Source of the DNA: Pokkaliibacter sp. MBI-7 | GTDB lineage: Bacteria > Pseudomonadota > Gammaproteobacteria > Pseudomonadales > Balneatricaceae | Reading direction: 5' to 3' | Assembly: GCF_029846635.1 (NCBI RefSeq) | Contig: NZ_JARVTG010000001.1 | Location: forward strand, 434,001 to 498,000 | DNA: 64,000 nt | Shown: positions 1 to 8,677 of the stretch, piece by piece | Layout of the letters: each line of letters begins with the position of its first letter | Numbering within the stretch: the first letter of the stretch is position 1 | The notes under the pieces: generated by a model | The model's database searches: none | What the model was told of the DNA's origin: nothing | The model's input: only the letters and a program-made list of their open reading frames with translations | Translations under genes and position numbers: made by a program

Positions 1-1253
1 ATCTGGCCGCCGCGCAGGCGGCCTTGCGTGAAGCCAGCGAGAATATGCAGGCGGCACACGGTGCTCTGATCCCCAGCATCAGCGGTGGTCTGGATTCCAA
101 GCGCCAGCACTCGTCCAGTTCAGGCTCCAGCTCCTCCAATGGCGGACGGGTCTACAACACCTTTAATGCTTCGGTGGATGTCAGTTACGAGCTGGACGTA
201 TTCGGCGGCAACCGTCGTGCCTATGAGGCCCTGCAGGCCAGTCATGAGTATCAGCAGTTTGAGCTGGAAGCGTCCTATCTGAGCCTCGCCTCCAATGTGG
301 TCAATGCGGCCATCAGTGAAGCCTCCTATCGCGAGCAGATCGCTACCACCAAAGACATCATCCAGCTGCAACAACAGCTGCTGGACATTCTGCAGACCCA
401 GTTTGAATTCGGCAGCATTTCTCAGGCCGATGTGGAATCCCAAGTGGCTTCGATTGCCGCCACTCAGGCCAGTCTGCCACCGCTGCAAAAATCGCTGGCG
501 CTGCTGCGTAACCAGTTGGCGGTGTATCTGGGCAAGGCGCCCAGTGAACTGTCCATGGATCCGATCACCCTTGATCAGCTGACACTGCCACAGCAACTGC
601 CACTCAGCCTGCCCTCCGATCTGGTGGCACAGCGCCCCGATATCCGGGCCTCTGCCGCGCTGATGCATCAGGCCGCCGCCGAAGTGGGCGTTGCTACCGC
701 TAACCAGCTGCCCCAGTTTGGCATTACCGGCAGTTACGGCAGCGAAGGCAACACCTTTGCCGAACTGTTCTCGCCCGGCACGCTGGTGTGGAATCTGGCC
801 TCCAGCATCACCCAGAGCATTTTCGATGGTGGCATCAAACACCATCAGACCCGGGCCAGTGAAGCCGCCTACGATCAGGCGCAGGCCAGCTACCGCAGTG
901 TGGTGCTGAGCGCCTTTCAGGATGTCGCCAATGTCCTCGATGCCCTGAACTACGATGCCCAGACGCTGCGTGCCCGCGTCATCGCCGAGGAAGCCGCGAC
1001 CCGCAGCGAGAAGATTGCCGATGAGCAGTACAAGGCCGGTGGCACCTCCTATTCGACCCTGCTGGATGCACAGAAAACACTGCTGAATGCCCGTCTGCTG
1101 CGAGTTCAGGCTCAGGCGGCAAGACTGACAGACACCGTGGCGTTGTATCAGGCACTGGGAGGGGGCTGGTGGAACCGCTCAGGCACCCCGCAGGCAGCCG
1201 CTGCAGCACTGCCCGTGCCCGCCAGCGAACCTTCTGCAACTTCACAACAATAA
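1..1253 (+). CDS. Outer-membrane efflux factor, NodT/OprM type (5' end outside window)
   Basis: C-terminal roughly 410 residues of a TolC-like outer-membrane channel. The reading frame is open to the left edge (codons in phase from base 3), so the start, signal peptide and lipid-attachment Cys are not visible. Long Gln/Ala-rich helical stretches and the conserved block LVAQRPDIRASAALMHQAAA, followed by the beta-barrel segment near FGITGSYG, are typical of the NodT family. It lies 59 bp before the adaptor gene and on the same strand as an RND pump, so it probably supplies the exit duct of that tripartite pump. Substrate unknown. Confidence 0.9.
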   Translation, partial: LAAAQAALREASENMQAAHGALIPSISGGLDSKRQHSSSSGSSSSNGGRVYNTFNASVDVSYELDVFGGNRRAYEALQASHEYQQFELEASYLSLASNVVNAAISEASYREQIATTKDIIQLQQQLLDILQTQFEFGSISQADVESQVASIAATQASLPPLQKSLALLRNQLAVYLGKAPSELSMDPITLDQLTLPQQLPLSLPSDLVAQRPDIRASAALMHQAAAEVGVATANQLPQFGITGSYGSEGNTFAELFSPGTLVWNLASSITQSIFDGGIKHHQTRASEAAYDQAQASYRSVVLSAFQDVANVLDALNYDAQTLRARVIAEEAATRSEKIADEQYKAGGTSYSTLLDAQKTLLNARLLRVQAQAARLTDTVALYQALGGGWWNRSGTPQAAAAALPVPASEPSATSQQ

Positions 1254-1312
1254 CCACGCCCCCGCCCGGCCGGAGCGGGACTGACAGCCGTGCAAGAGAC
1301 AAAGGCCGACCC

Positions 1313-2524
1313 ATGAAAAAGGCAGTTTTTTGGATTCTGATCATCGTACTGGCGGCAGGAGGCTACCTCTATTACAGCCGTCAGCACACGAGCGCGCCCG
1401 CCACGGCAGGCCGACAAAGTGCGCCTCCTCCCGTGACCATCGCCAGGGTGGAGCTGAAAGACATGCCGCAGGAGTACAGCACCTTCAGCCATGTCGAAGC
1501 CTCCGCCAGCGTGGACATCTTCCCCCGTGTCGACGGCCAGCTGACCAGCATCCGCGTCAAGGATGGTCAGTACGTCAACAAGGGCGACCTGCTGTTCACC
1601 CTTGATGACCGCGCCCTGCAGGCTGAACTGGCACAGGCCAGAGCCAGCCTCGAACAGAATCAGGCGTCCCTGCGTGGCGCCAAAACCACGCTGGATCGCA
1701 AGAAAGCCATGTTTGCCCGTAAGGCCGCCAGTGAACAGGACGTTGAAGACGCCCAGACCAGCTACAACACTCTGCTGGCCAGTATTGATGCCAACAAGGC
1801 GGCCATCAGTCTGGCCCAGACCCAGCTGTCCTATACCCAGATCAGCTCACCACTGACTGGGCGTATCGGTAATATCAGCGTCGATGTCGGCAGTATTATC
1901 AAAACCTCTGCCACCACGGCGCTGGTATCCGTACGCCAGCTCGAACCAGTCAAGGTGCTGTTCTCTCTGCCGGAGCGTTACTTCAACCAGCTGCAGGCCG
2001 AGCTCAACAGCAAAGGCAGTGAGGTGCCGGTCAAACTGGTGCTCACCACCAGTCAGGGCGAGCAGAGCTTTACCGGCCATGTGGCCTATATCGATAACAA
2101 TATCGATACCGCGTCAGGCACCCTGCCAGTCTATGCCGAGTTCGACAATCCTGATCACAAGCTGTGGCCCGGCCAGTTTGCCCAGGTCACCCTGCAACTG
2201 GGTGTCGACAAGGGCGCAACCGTGGTGCCAGAAACCGCCATCAAGGACGGTCCGGAAAGCCCCTATGTATTTATCCTCAATGCGGATGGCACGGTTACCC
2301 AGCGCAATGTCACCCTCAACCGCATCAGCTATGGTCAGGCCGTGGTCAGTGAAGGGCTGAAGGACGGTGAAAGTGTGATCACCACCGGCCAGCAGAACCT
2401 GCGCAATGGCATCAAGGTCAAGGTGGAAACACCCGACAGTGACAGCCATGCCACCGCCGACAGTACCCGCAAGCAGAGCAGCCACACCTCCTCCAGCAAG
2501 CAAGCCGAGGCCCCTGCCGCATGA
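1313..2524 (+). CDS. RND efflux periplasmic adaptor (MdtA/MexA family)
   Basis: Membrane fusion protein of 403 residues linking pump and outer-membrane channel. It starts MKKAVFWILIIVLAAGGYLYY, one N-terminal membrane anchor, followed by a Pro/Thr-rich linker. The lipoyl half-motifs (VDGQLTSIRVKDGQYVNKGD and the later SPLTGRIGNISVDVGSII) flank an alpha-helical hairpin rich in Gln/Ala, as in the family. The Ser/Lys/His-rich tail is low complexity. An in-frame longer start at 1169 would overlap the upstream gene and lacks the anchor at its N-terminus, so the ATG at 1313 is preferred. Its stop overlaps the pump start by 4 bp (ATGA), which implies translational coupling. Confidence 0.93.
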   Translation: MKKAVFWILIIVLAAGGYLYYSRQHTSAPATAGRQSAPPPVTIARVELKDMPQEYSTFSHVEASASVDIFPRVDGQLTSIRVKDGQYVNKGDLLFTLDDRALQAELAQARASLEQNQASLRGAKTTLDRKKAMFARKAASEQDVEDAQTSYNTLLASIDANKAAISLAQTQLSYTQISSPLTGRIGNISVDVGSIIKTSATTALVSVRQLEPVKVLFSLPERYFNQLQAELNSKGSEVPVKLVLTTSQGEQSFTGHVAYIDNNIDTASGTLPVYAEFDNPDHKLWPGQFAQVTLQLGVDKGATVVPETAIKDGPESPYVFILNADGTVTQRNVTLNRISYGQAVVSEGLKDGESVITTGQQNLRNGIKVKVETPDSDSHATADSTRKQSSHTSSSKQAEAPAA

Positions 2525-5500
2525 ATCTGTCAGAGCTGTGTATTCGCCGTCCGGTGATGACGGTCCTGCTGATGCTGACCTTTGTGGTGTTCGGCAGCTT
2601 TGCCTATCGCATGCTGCCAGTATCGGCACTGCCGCAGGTGGAATACCCGACCATTTCGGTATCAGCCTCGTTATCGGGTGCCAGCCCGGAAACCATGGCC
2701 GCTTCAGTGGCCACACCGCTGGAGAAAGAGTTCGCTACTATTTCCGGCGTCACCGCCATTACCTCTTCCAGCACGCAGGGTTCTACCCGTATTACGCTGG
2801 AATTTGACCTGTCCCGGGACATCGACTCTGCCGCCATGGATGTGCAGACCGCCATCAGTCAGGCGCAGCGCAGCCTGCCGGATGAGATGACTTCCACACC
2901 CCGCTATCGCAAGTCCAACCCGGCTGATCGCCCGGTGCTACTGATTGCACTGCGCTCCGATATTCTGCCCCTGACCCGGCTGGATGAGCTGGCCGAGGGG
3001 CTGGTGTCGGAGCGGCTGGCGACGCTGACCGGCATTTCCGAAGTGGATGTTTATGGCAGTCGCAAATACGCCGTGCGGGTCAAGGCAGACCCGCAGAAGC
3101 TGGCCGCCATGGGCCTCAGCCTGTCCGATCTGGAAAGCGCCATCTCCACCGCCAACTCCAACTCGCCGCTGGGCTCCGTCAGTGGCGATCAGACCAGCCT
3201 GACCATCGACGCCTCGGGCCAGCTGAAAAGTGCCGCTGAATTTGCCCGGGTGATCATCGCCAATGTCGATGGCAAGCCGGTGCGGCTGAGCGACGTGGCC
3301 GAAGTACGCGATGGCATCGAGAATGAAAAAGTCTCCAGCTCCTTTAACGGCAAGACCGCCATCGTGCTGGCCGTGCGCAAGCAGTCCAGCGCCAATACCC
3401 TGAAGGTGGTCGATGCGGTCAGAGCACAACTGCCGGTGCTGGAGAAAATGCTGCCAGCCGACGTAACGCTGATCCCCTTCAACGACGGTTCCGCCTCCAT
3501 TCGCGAGTCAGTGCATGATGTGCAGCTGACCATGCTGTTCACCATGGTGCTGGTGGTGATGGTGATCTTCCTGTTCCTGCGTAATCTGGCCATGACCATC
3601 ATCCCCGCAGTCACCCTGCCGATTGCGCTGATCGGCACCTTTGCCGGCATGTACCTGTTCGGCTTCAGTCTCGACAACCTGTCGCTGCTGGCGCTGACGC
3701 TGGCTGTCGGCTTTATCGTCGACGATGCCATCGTGGTGCTGGAAAACATCATGCGCCATATCGAAAACGGCGAGCATCCGTTCAAGGCCTCTATCCGCGG
3801 CGCCAGAGAGATCGGCTTTACTATCCTGTCGATGACGCTGTCGCTGGTGGCGGTGTTTATCCCGGTAATGTTCATGAGCGGGATTGTCGGGCGGATGTTC
3901 CATGAGTTCGCCATCGTCATGGCCATGGCCATCTTTATCTCCGGCTTTATCTCTCTGACCCTGACGCCAATGATGTGCAGCCGCCTCAAGGTGCGTCACA
4001 ACGAACAGCATGGCCGGGTCTATCAGGCTATCGAGCGAGGTTTCGATGCCGTGCTGGCGGGCTATCGCAGCAGCCTCAAAGCCGTGCTGCGGGTGCGCCT
4101 GATCACCCTGCTGCTGACACTGGCGTCGGTCGGTATCTCGGTGTGGCTGTTCCAGATCGTGCCGAAGGGCTTCTTCCCCGAGGAGGATACCGGCCTGATC
4201 ATCATGAGTACCGAAGCGCGTGAAGACGTGGCTTTCCCGGCCATGGTCAAGCTGCAGAATCAGGTGCTGGACCTCGTGCTCAAAGACCCTGCGGTGGCTA
4301 CGGTAAACTCCAGTGTCGGCTCCGGCGGCCCCAATGACACCAGTAACGCCGGGCGGATGTTTATCGCGCTGAAGCCCCTGAAGGAGCGGGATGCTTCCGC
4401 CCGTCAGGTGATCAATCGCATTCGTCATCAAGCCAGAGATATTCCCGGCATCAACGTATTCATGGTGCCGATTCAAAACCTGCGTCTGGGCGGACGGGCA
4501 TCCAAGAGCCAGTACCAGTACACCCTGCAGGGCAGTGATCTGGCGGAGCTGAATGCCGCCTCGCAGCGGCTGGAACAGAAGCTGGCGGCAATACCCCAGC
4601 TGACAGGTGTGACCAGTGACCTGCAGGTCACCAACCCACAGCTGCGAGTGGATATTGACCGCGACAAGGCATCCAGCCTCGGTGTTTCCGTCAGCGCGGC
4701 CCGCAGCCAGATCTACTCGGCCTACGGTACCCGCCAGATCGGCACGATTTACACCTCCACCGATGACTACGCCATCATTCTGGAGAGTGCCTACAACGAG
4801 AAAAACAGCCAGGCGTCTCTCGATGGCCTCTATGTGCCCGGCAGTAACGGTGCGCTGGTGCCACTGTCAGCCGTTGCCACCCTGCACCGTGATACCGGTC
4901 CGCTGACCGTCAATCACCAGTCATCGCTGCCCTCAGTGACACTATCCTTCGACCTTGCGCATGGCGTTGCCCTGAGTCAGGCGGTAACGCTGATTGATCA
5001 GGCACAGCAGCAGGCGGATATTCCGGCTTCCATCACCGGCAGTTTTGCCGGCACGGCGCAGGCTTTCCAGCAGTCACAGGGCGATCAGGTGATTCTGATC
5101 CTCAGCGCACTGTTCGTGATCTACGTGATCCTCGGCATCCTGTATGAGAGCTACTGGCACCCCATCACCATTCTGTCCGGCCTGCCCTCTGCCGCCATCG
5201 GCGCACTGGCGGTACTGCTGATGTTCAAAATGGATTTATCGGTGATCGCCATGATCGGTATCGTCATGCTGCTCGGTATCGTCAAGAAGAACGCCATCAT
5301 GATGATCGACTTTGCGGTTGAACGGCGTAAGGATGGCCAGGTCAGCGCGGAAGACGCCATTGTCGAAGCCTGTATGCTGCGTTTCCGCCCGATCATGATG
5401 ACCACACTGGCCGCCATGATGGGTGCCCTGCCCATCGCACTGGGGATCGGTGCCGGTGCCGAGCTGCGTCAGCCACTGGGTCTGACCGTGGTCGGTGGGC

Positions 5501-5652
5501 TGGTGGTGTCACAACTGCTGACGCTGTATATCACCCCGGTGATTTACATCTATCTGGATAAAGTGGCCGATCGCTTCAGTCACAAAGCCATGGATGATGA
5601 AGTGGCCGCCCATGAGCAGGCCCAGCAGCAACGTCTGTTAAGCGGGAAATAA
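2521..5652 (+). CDS. RND multidrug efflux pump, HAE1 family (MdtB/MdtC/MuxC-like)
   Basis: Inner-membrane proton-driven exporter of 1043 residues, the usual length. It begins MNLSELCIRRPVMTVLLMLT, the standard first helix. The TM4 proton-relay pair is present as FIVDDAIVVLENIMRH (Asp401/Asp402) and the TM10 lysine as GIVKKNAIMMIDFA (Lys922/Lys923). Two large periplasmic loops occur after TM1 and TM7. It follows the adaptor with a 4-bp overlap and closes the operon ahead of a strong terminator. MdtB/C-type rather than AcrB-type is judged from the N-terminal and LALTLAVGFIVDDA sequences; substrates cannot be read from sequence. Confidence 0.95.
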   Translation: MNLSELCIRRPVMTVLLMLTFVVFGSFAYRMLPVSALPQVEYPTISVSASLSGASPETMAASVATPLEKEFATISGVTAITSSSTQGSTRITLEFDLSRDIDSAAMDVQTAISQAQRSLPDEMTSTPRYRKSNPADRPVLLIALRSDILPLTRLDELAEGLVSERLATLTGISEVDVYGSRKYAVRVKADPQKLAAMGLSLSDLESAISTANSNSPLGSVSGDQTSLTIDASGQLKSAAEFARVIIANVDGKPVRLSDVAEVRDGIENEKVSSSFNGKTAIVLAVRKQSSANTLKVVDAVRAQLPVLEKMLPADVTLIPFNDGSASIRESVHDVQLTMLFTMVLVVMVIFLFLRNLAMTIIPAVTLPIALIGTFAGMYLFGFSLDNLSLLALTLAVGFIVDDAIVVLENIMRHIENGEHPFKASIRGAREIGFTILSMTLSLVAVFIPVMFMSGIVGRMFHEFAIVMAMAIFISGFISLTLTPMMCSRLKVRHNEQHGRVYQAIERGFDAVLAGYRSSLKAVLRVRLITLLLTLASVGISVWLFQIVPKGFFPEEDTGLIIMSTEAREDVAFPAMVKLQNQVLDLVLKDPAVATVNSSVGSGGPNDTSNAGRMFIALKPLKERDASARQVINRIRHQARDIPGINVFMVPIQNLRLGGRASKSQYQYTLQGSDLAELNAASQRLEQKLAAIPQLTGVTSDLQVTNPQLRVDIDRDKASSLGVSVSAARSQIYSAYGTRQIGTIYTSTDDYAIILESAYNEKNSQASLDGLYVPGSNGALVPLSAVATLHRDTGPLTVNHQSSLPSVTLSFDLAHGVALSQAVTLIDQAQQQADIPASITGSFAGTAQAFQQSQGDQVILILSALFVIYVILGILYESYWHPITILSGLPSAAIGALAVLLMFKMDLSVIAMIGIVMLLGIVKKNAIMMIDFAVERRKDGQVSAEDAIVEACMLRFRPIMMTTLAAMMGALPIALGIGAGAELRQPLGLTVVGGLVVSQLLTLYITPVIYIYLDKVADRFSHKAMDDEVAAHEQAQQQRLLSGK

Positions 5653-5675
5653 ACGGCGGGCACACCCGCGCAGAA

Positions 5676-5716
5676 AAACAAAAGCCGGAGGCAGTGATGC
5701 GCTCCGGCTTTTGTTT
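5676..5716. terminator. Bidirectional intrinsic terminator
   Basis: Inverted repeat AAACAAAAGCCGGAG / CTCCGGCTTTTGTTT with an 11-base loop. A/T tracts on both sides let it end the RND operon on the plus strand and the convergent small membrane protein gene on the minus strand. Confidence 0.85.
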
Positions 5717-5749
5717 CTATAAGTGATGTTTGTAGCAGCGATCAGGCGG

Positions 5750-6199
5750 TTACAGTACAGGCCACTGCTGCACGGCACCGACCAGATAGGACACACCGAA
5801 TACCAGACACAGAGAAGGCGCCCAGTAGTGGCCTGCTGCCAGCTTCTCGCCACTGCGTACCCAGCTGATCATGGCCAGCAGCGCACGGGCAATATAGACC
5901 ACCGCGATCAGTACCAGACCAAACTTCAGCAGCGGCAAACGCTCAATCATGCCCACGGCAGAAAAGGCGTAACCCGCCCAGATCATCAGCAGCAGCGCAA
6001 CAAAGGCAGAAATCAGGGTAGGCAGTGCATGGCCCCGTTCGGCCAGCCGGACCAGACGCTGGCTGGCACCGAAGAAGCGGTAACAGGATGGCCCACCCAC
6101 CAGCATGGCAACGTTAGCCATGGCGGCGATCAGGCTGAGAATGCCTCCGGCGACGAGGAACAGATTCAGGCTCTGGGAGAGTTCCAGACTGGCTGACAT
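5750..6199 (-). CDS. Small multi-pass inner-membrane protein, unknown function
   Basis: Protein of 149 residues with about four hydrophobic helices: LFLVAGGILSLIAAMANVAM, an Ala/Leu-rich second helix, LLKFGLVLIAVVYIARALLA, and a C-terminal LCLVFGVSYLVGAV. The ATG at 6199 is preceded by an AAAGAAAGGAATG-like Shine-Dalgarno run, so upstream in-frame codons to 6364 are discarded. I do not recognise a named family, though the length and helix pattern resemble small conserved Pseudomonas membrane proteins. It lies downstream of the phospholipase D-like gene on the same strand with a 192-bp gap, so it probably has its own promoter. Confidence 0.75.
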   Translation of the reverse strand: MSASLELSQSLNLFLVAGGILSLIAAMANVAMLVGGPSCYRFFGASQRLVRLAERGHALPTLISAFVALLLMIWAGYAFSAVGMIERLPLLKFGLVLIAVVYIARALLAMISWVRSGEKLAAGHYWAPSLCLVFGVSYLVGAVQQWPVL

Positions 6200-6324
6200 G
6201 GTGTCATTCCTTTCTTCTTTGTTGTTATTGATCCTGCCGTTGACGGTCAGGTAAAGGTTATGGGGACACAGTATTGCTTGCTCACAGGGCAAGAGCAACT
6301 CAGGATAACGATAATCTGGAAAAT

Positions 6325-6340
6325 TTATTCCAAGGAATAA
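6325..6340. promoter_or_regulatory. 16-bp perfect palindrome upstream of the small membrane protein gene
   Basis: TTATTCC-AA-GGAATAA in an AT-rich patch about 125 bp upstream of the 5750-6199 start. The size and symmetry suit a dimeric repressor site. No regulator is identified, and a chance occurrence is possible. Confidence 0.3.
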
Positions 6341-6391
6341 GCAATACCGAAAATTCACCCGCATTTCATATCGGCTAAACGCGAGGAAATT

Positions 6392-8428
6392 CTACATTCG
6401 CGGTGCACGCTGAGCGGCCTGCCACAGCGGCGCAAAGGCTTTGTCCTGCAACGCAGCGGCGGACTGAGGATCAAACAACGCCACATTCGCCTCACCGGTA
6501 AAATGCCAGCTGGTTTTATCCATATTGCCTGAGCCGGTGATAGCCACCTTGTTGTCGATGATCATCAGCTTGGCGTGGCTGCCCACGGGCTGCAGCTCAT
6601 TCATATCTTCCCAATCCTGCGCGCTCTGATACTGGTTGGGTAGCAGAGGCTCCAGACTGGAAAAATAGCGCAAATCGATATTTTCAGGATGTTTAGCCTG
6701 CTTCAGCAGATGCTGATAGGCCTGCGGATTACTGCGCCCGGTAACGCTGTTGTCCAGACGATCCCGGTTAGCAAACGAGGTCGTCAGAATCTCCACCTTG
6801 ACCCCGCGGTCTGCCGCTTTGATCAGAGCTTTCTCCAGCGCAGGGGTATTAAAGTTGGGTGACAGAATCTGGATCCGCTCACGAGCATGGCGCACCGCCG
6901 CCAGAATGGCCTGATCCTGCGGGTTATCAACACGAGTATTGAGCGGATTGATATTGGGCTGCTTGGTTAATACCGCCATTTCCCCTCCCTCTGAGTCCCA
7001 GGCAATACTATTAGCAGGCGCCTGAGCAGACAATGCATGAGTGGGCAACCGCGGGTTACTGGCCTTATTCCAGGAGAAGACAAAGTCCTCTCGCAAACCC
7101 TTGGCAGCGGGTCCGGCCAGAGTAATACCCACGTCAAAAAACTTGACGACATCGCGTCCATGCTCAGCCGGATGATTGCGCTCCTGCACATTGGCGCCGG
7201 TCAGTGCCGCATGCCTACCGTCGACCACCAGCGTTTTACTGTGCAGTGAGTTGATCAGCTGGTGCTTGTAAGTACGCACCTCAAAATCAAATTTGTGCAA
7301 CAGCTGCTCATGGCGCGGATCAGCATTGCTCTGATCCAGCCCCAGCAGCACTCGCGGATTGGCAATGTCCGGCTTGACTGCCTCCGGCCACATCTTTTTA
7401 AAGGCTACGTCACCCAGCTCATCCACCAGAATCCGCACCTTGATGGGCTGACCATCGGCACCGCTCACCTTACTCAGGGGATCCGCTCCCAGGTGTGTTG
7501 CAGCCAGATCATGCAGGGCATTCAGCAACATATTGGCGCCTTTGGAATTGGGCTCCCACTGAAAGGTTTGCAGCAATACCTCCTGTTTCGCTGCCCGGAT
7601 CATATCGGCCTGCGCCTTGAAAATATTGTCGCCACCGAGGTCAATGGAGTTGAACATATTCCCCTTGGAGTAGATGTTCTCAGCGCTGACCGTACCGTTT
7701 TTAGCAGCGCCCTTCGCCGCCTTCAGCATCGGGTCGCGCAGATAGGCCACCGGGTCGGCTGCCGTTGCCGCAGAGCTGTCGGCGACGGCGGCTGCCTCCC
7801 ACACAGAACCAAACAGATTCTCACTGTCTGCGCGGATCTGCTGCTCACGCAACCCCGCTGGTGGAGGCGGTCTCACCGCTGGCGTTGTGGGTCTGGCTGG
7901 TTCGTCTGCCGTTGTGGCGGTGGCCTGTGCAGGTATTGTGGTGACGGCGGGCATAGCCGCCAATGTGTGCGTCTCTGCCACTGCCTGTGTTTGCCGGGGT
8001 GCAGGGGTAATATGCAAGGCCCGTTTAAACGCGCCCCAGCTTTTACCCAGTCGCGATTTTTTACCTTTATTCCCCTTAATACCCTCAGGTTTGTCGGGCT
8101 GATCTGCCGATGGCGCCGCGAACTCATCCCGGGTCTGGGCAAACAATTCACCCAGCGTTGGCTTACCACTGCGCTCTCGCACTGCCGGTGGTTCGGTCTG
8201 ACGCTCCTGTAATAGCAACTGTGCCAGCGTCACCCGGGGCGGCTGAGTGTGCCCGGCAGAATGGGGAGAGCCCGGAGGAGATATATCGCCCTGTGCGGCA
8301 GGGTGACTGTGCTCGGGGCTGCCGACCGACGAGGCCACAGAGGGAGTCGCCGGCCCGATTTCGCTCTGTGACTGGCCCTGCTCATCATGCAGCGTAACCG
8401 TCAGCCCTGAATGGCCCCCGACCTTCAT
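6392..8428 (-). CDS. Two-HKD phospholipase D-family protein, candidate type III effector
   Basis: Protein of 678 residues. The C-terminal half has two HKD catalytic motifs: HSKTLVVDGRHAALTGAN (His396, Lys398, Asp403) and HAKLMIIDNKVAITGSGN (His618, Lys620, Asp625), the pair needed for one phospholipase D active site. Residues 1 to about 210 are a Pro/Ala/Ser/Thr/Gln-rich, probably disordered region with no Sec signal peptide or membrane helix. The ATG at 8428 is chosen over two upstream GTGs; a GAGG precedes it. The N-terminus MKVGGHSGLTVTLHDEQ matches that of the HrpK-like protein at 22550-24814, and an hrp box lies 41 bp upstream. Inference: a HrpL-controlled secreted effector acting on host phospholipids. 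The phospholipase assignment is firm; secretion is inferred. Confidence 0.85.
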   Translation of the reverse strand: MKVGGHSGLTVTLHDEQGQSQSEIGPATPSVASSVGSPEHSHPAAQGDISPPGSPHSAGHTQPPRVTLAQLLLQERQTEPPAVRERSGKPTLGELFAQTRDEFAAPSADQPDKPEGIKGNKGKKSRLGKSWGAFKRALHITPAPRQTQAVAETHTLAAMPAVTTIPAQATATTADEPARPTTPAVRPPPPAGLREQQIRADSENLFGSVWEAAAVADSSAATAADPVAYLRDPMLKAAKGAAKNGTVSAENIYSKGNMFNSIDLGGDNIFKAQADMIRAAKQEVLLQTFQWEPNSKGANMLLNALHDLAATHLGADPLSKVSGADGQPIKVRILVDELGDVAFKKMWPEAVKPDIANPRVLLGLDQSNADPRHEQLLHKFDFEVRTYKHQLINSLHSKTLVVDGRHAALTGANVQERNHPAEHGRDVVKFFDVGITLAGPAAKGLREDFVFSWNKASNPRLPTHALSAQAPANSIAWDSEGGEMAVLTKQPNINPLNTRVDNPQDQAILAAVRHARERIQILSPNFNTPALEKALIKAADRGVKVEILTTSFANRDRLDNSVTGRSNPQAYQHLLKQAKHPENIDLRYFSSLEPLLPNQYQSAQDWEDMNELQPVGSHAKLMIIDNKVAITGSGNMDKTSWHFTGEANVALFDPQSAAALQDKAFAPLWQAAQRAPRM

Positions 8429-8469
8429 CACCACGCGCCTCAGCTATTTACTGAACATCATTCTGTGAA

Positions 8470-8497
8470 TGGGTGGCAATGAGAGAGGTGAGGTTCC
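8470..8497 (-). promoter_or_regulatory. hrp box (HrpL sigma-factor promoter) for the PLD-like gene
   Basis: Read on the minus strand: GGAACC, a 15-base spacer, then CCACCCA. This is a perfect match to the published HrpL consensus GGAACC-N15/16-CCACNNA of Pseudomonas syringae and Erwinia. It ends 41 bp before the ATG at 8428 and points into that gene. Confidence 0.85.
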
Positions 8498-8677
8498 GCA
8501 CAGGCGGGTGCGCGCAAAACGAAAAGGACAACGGAAAAGATCCATGGAAAAGGAGACAGGAGAAAAGAGATAGGCGGGGAGGATGGCGAGAGTGTTACTG
8601 CAAACTCCTGTGCTTAGTCTGCAGCAACGTCCATCCTCCCCTGTTCGTTGGCCGCACAGGGGAAAGTCGCGTCGTGA

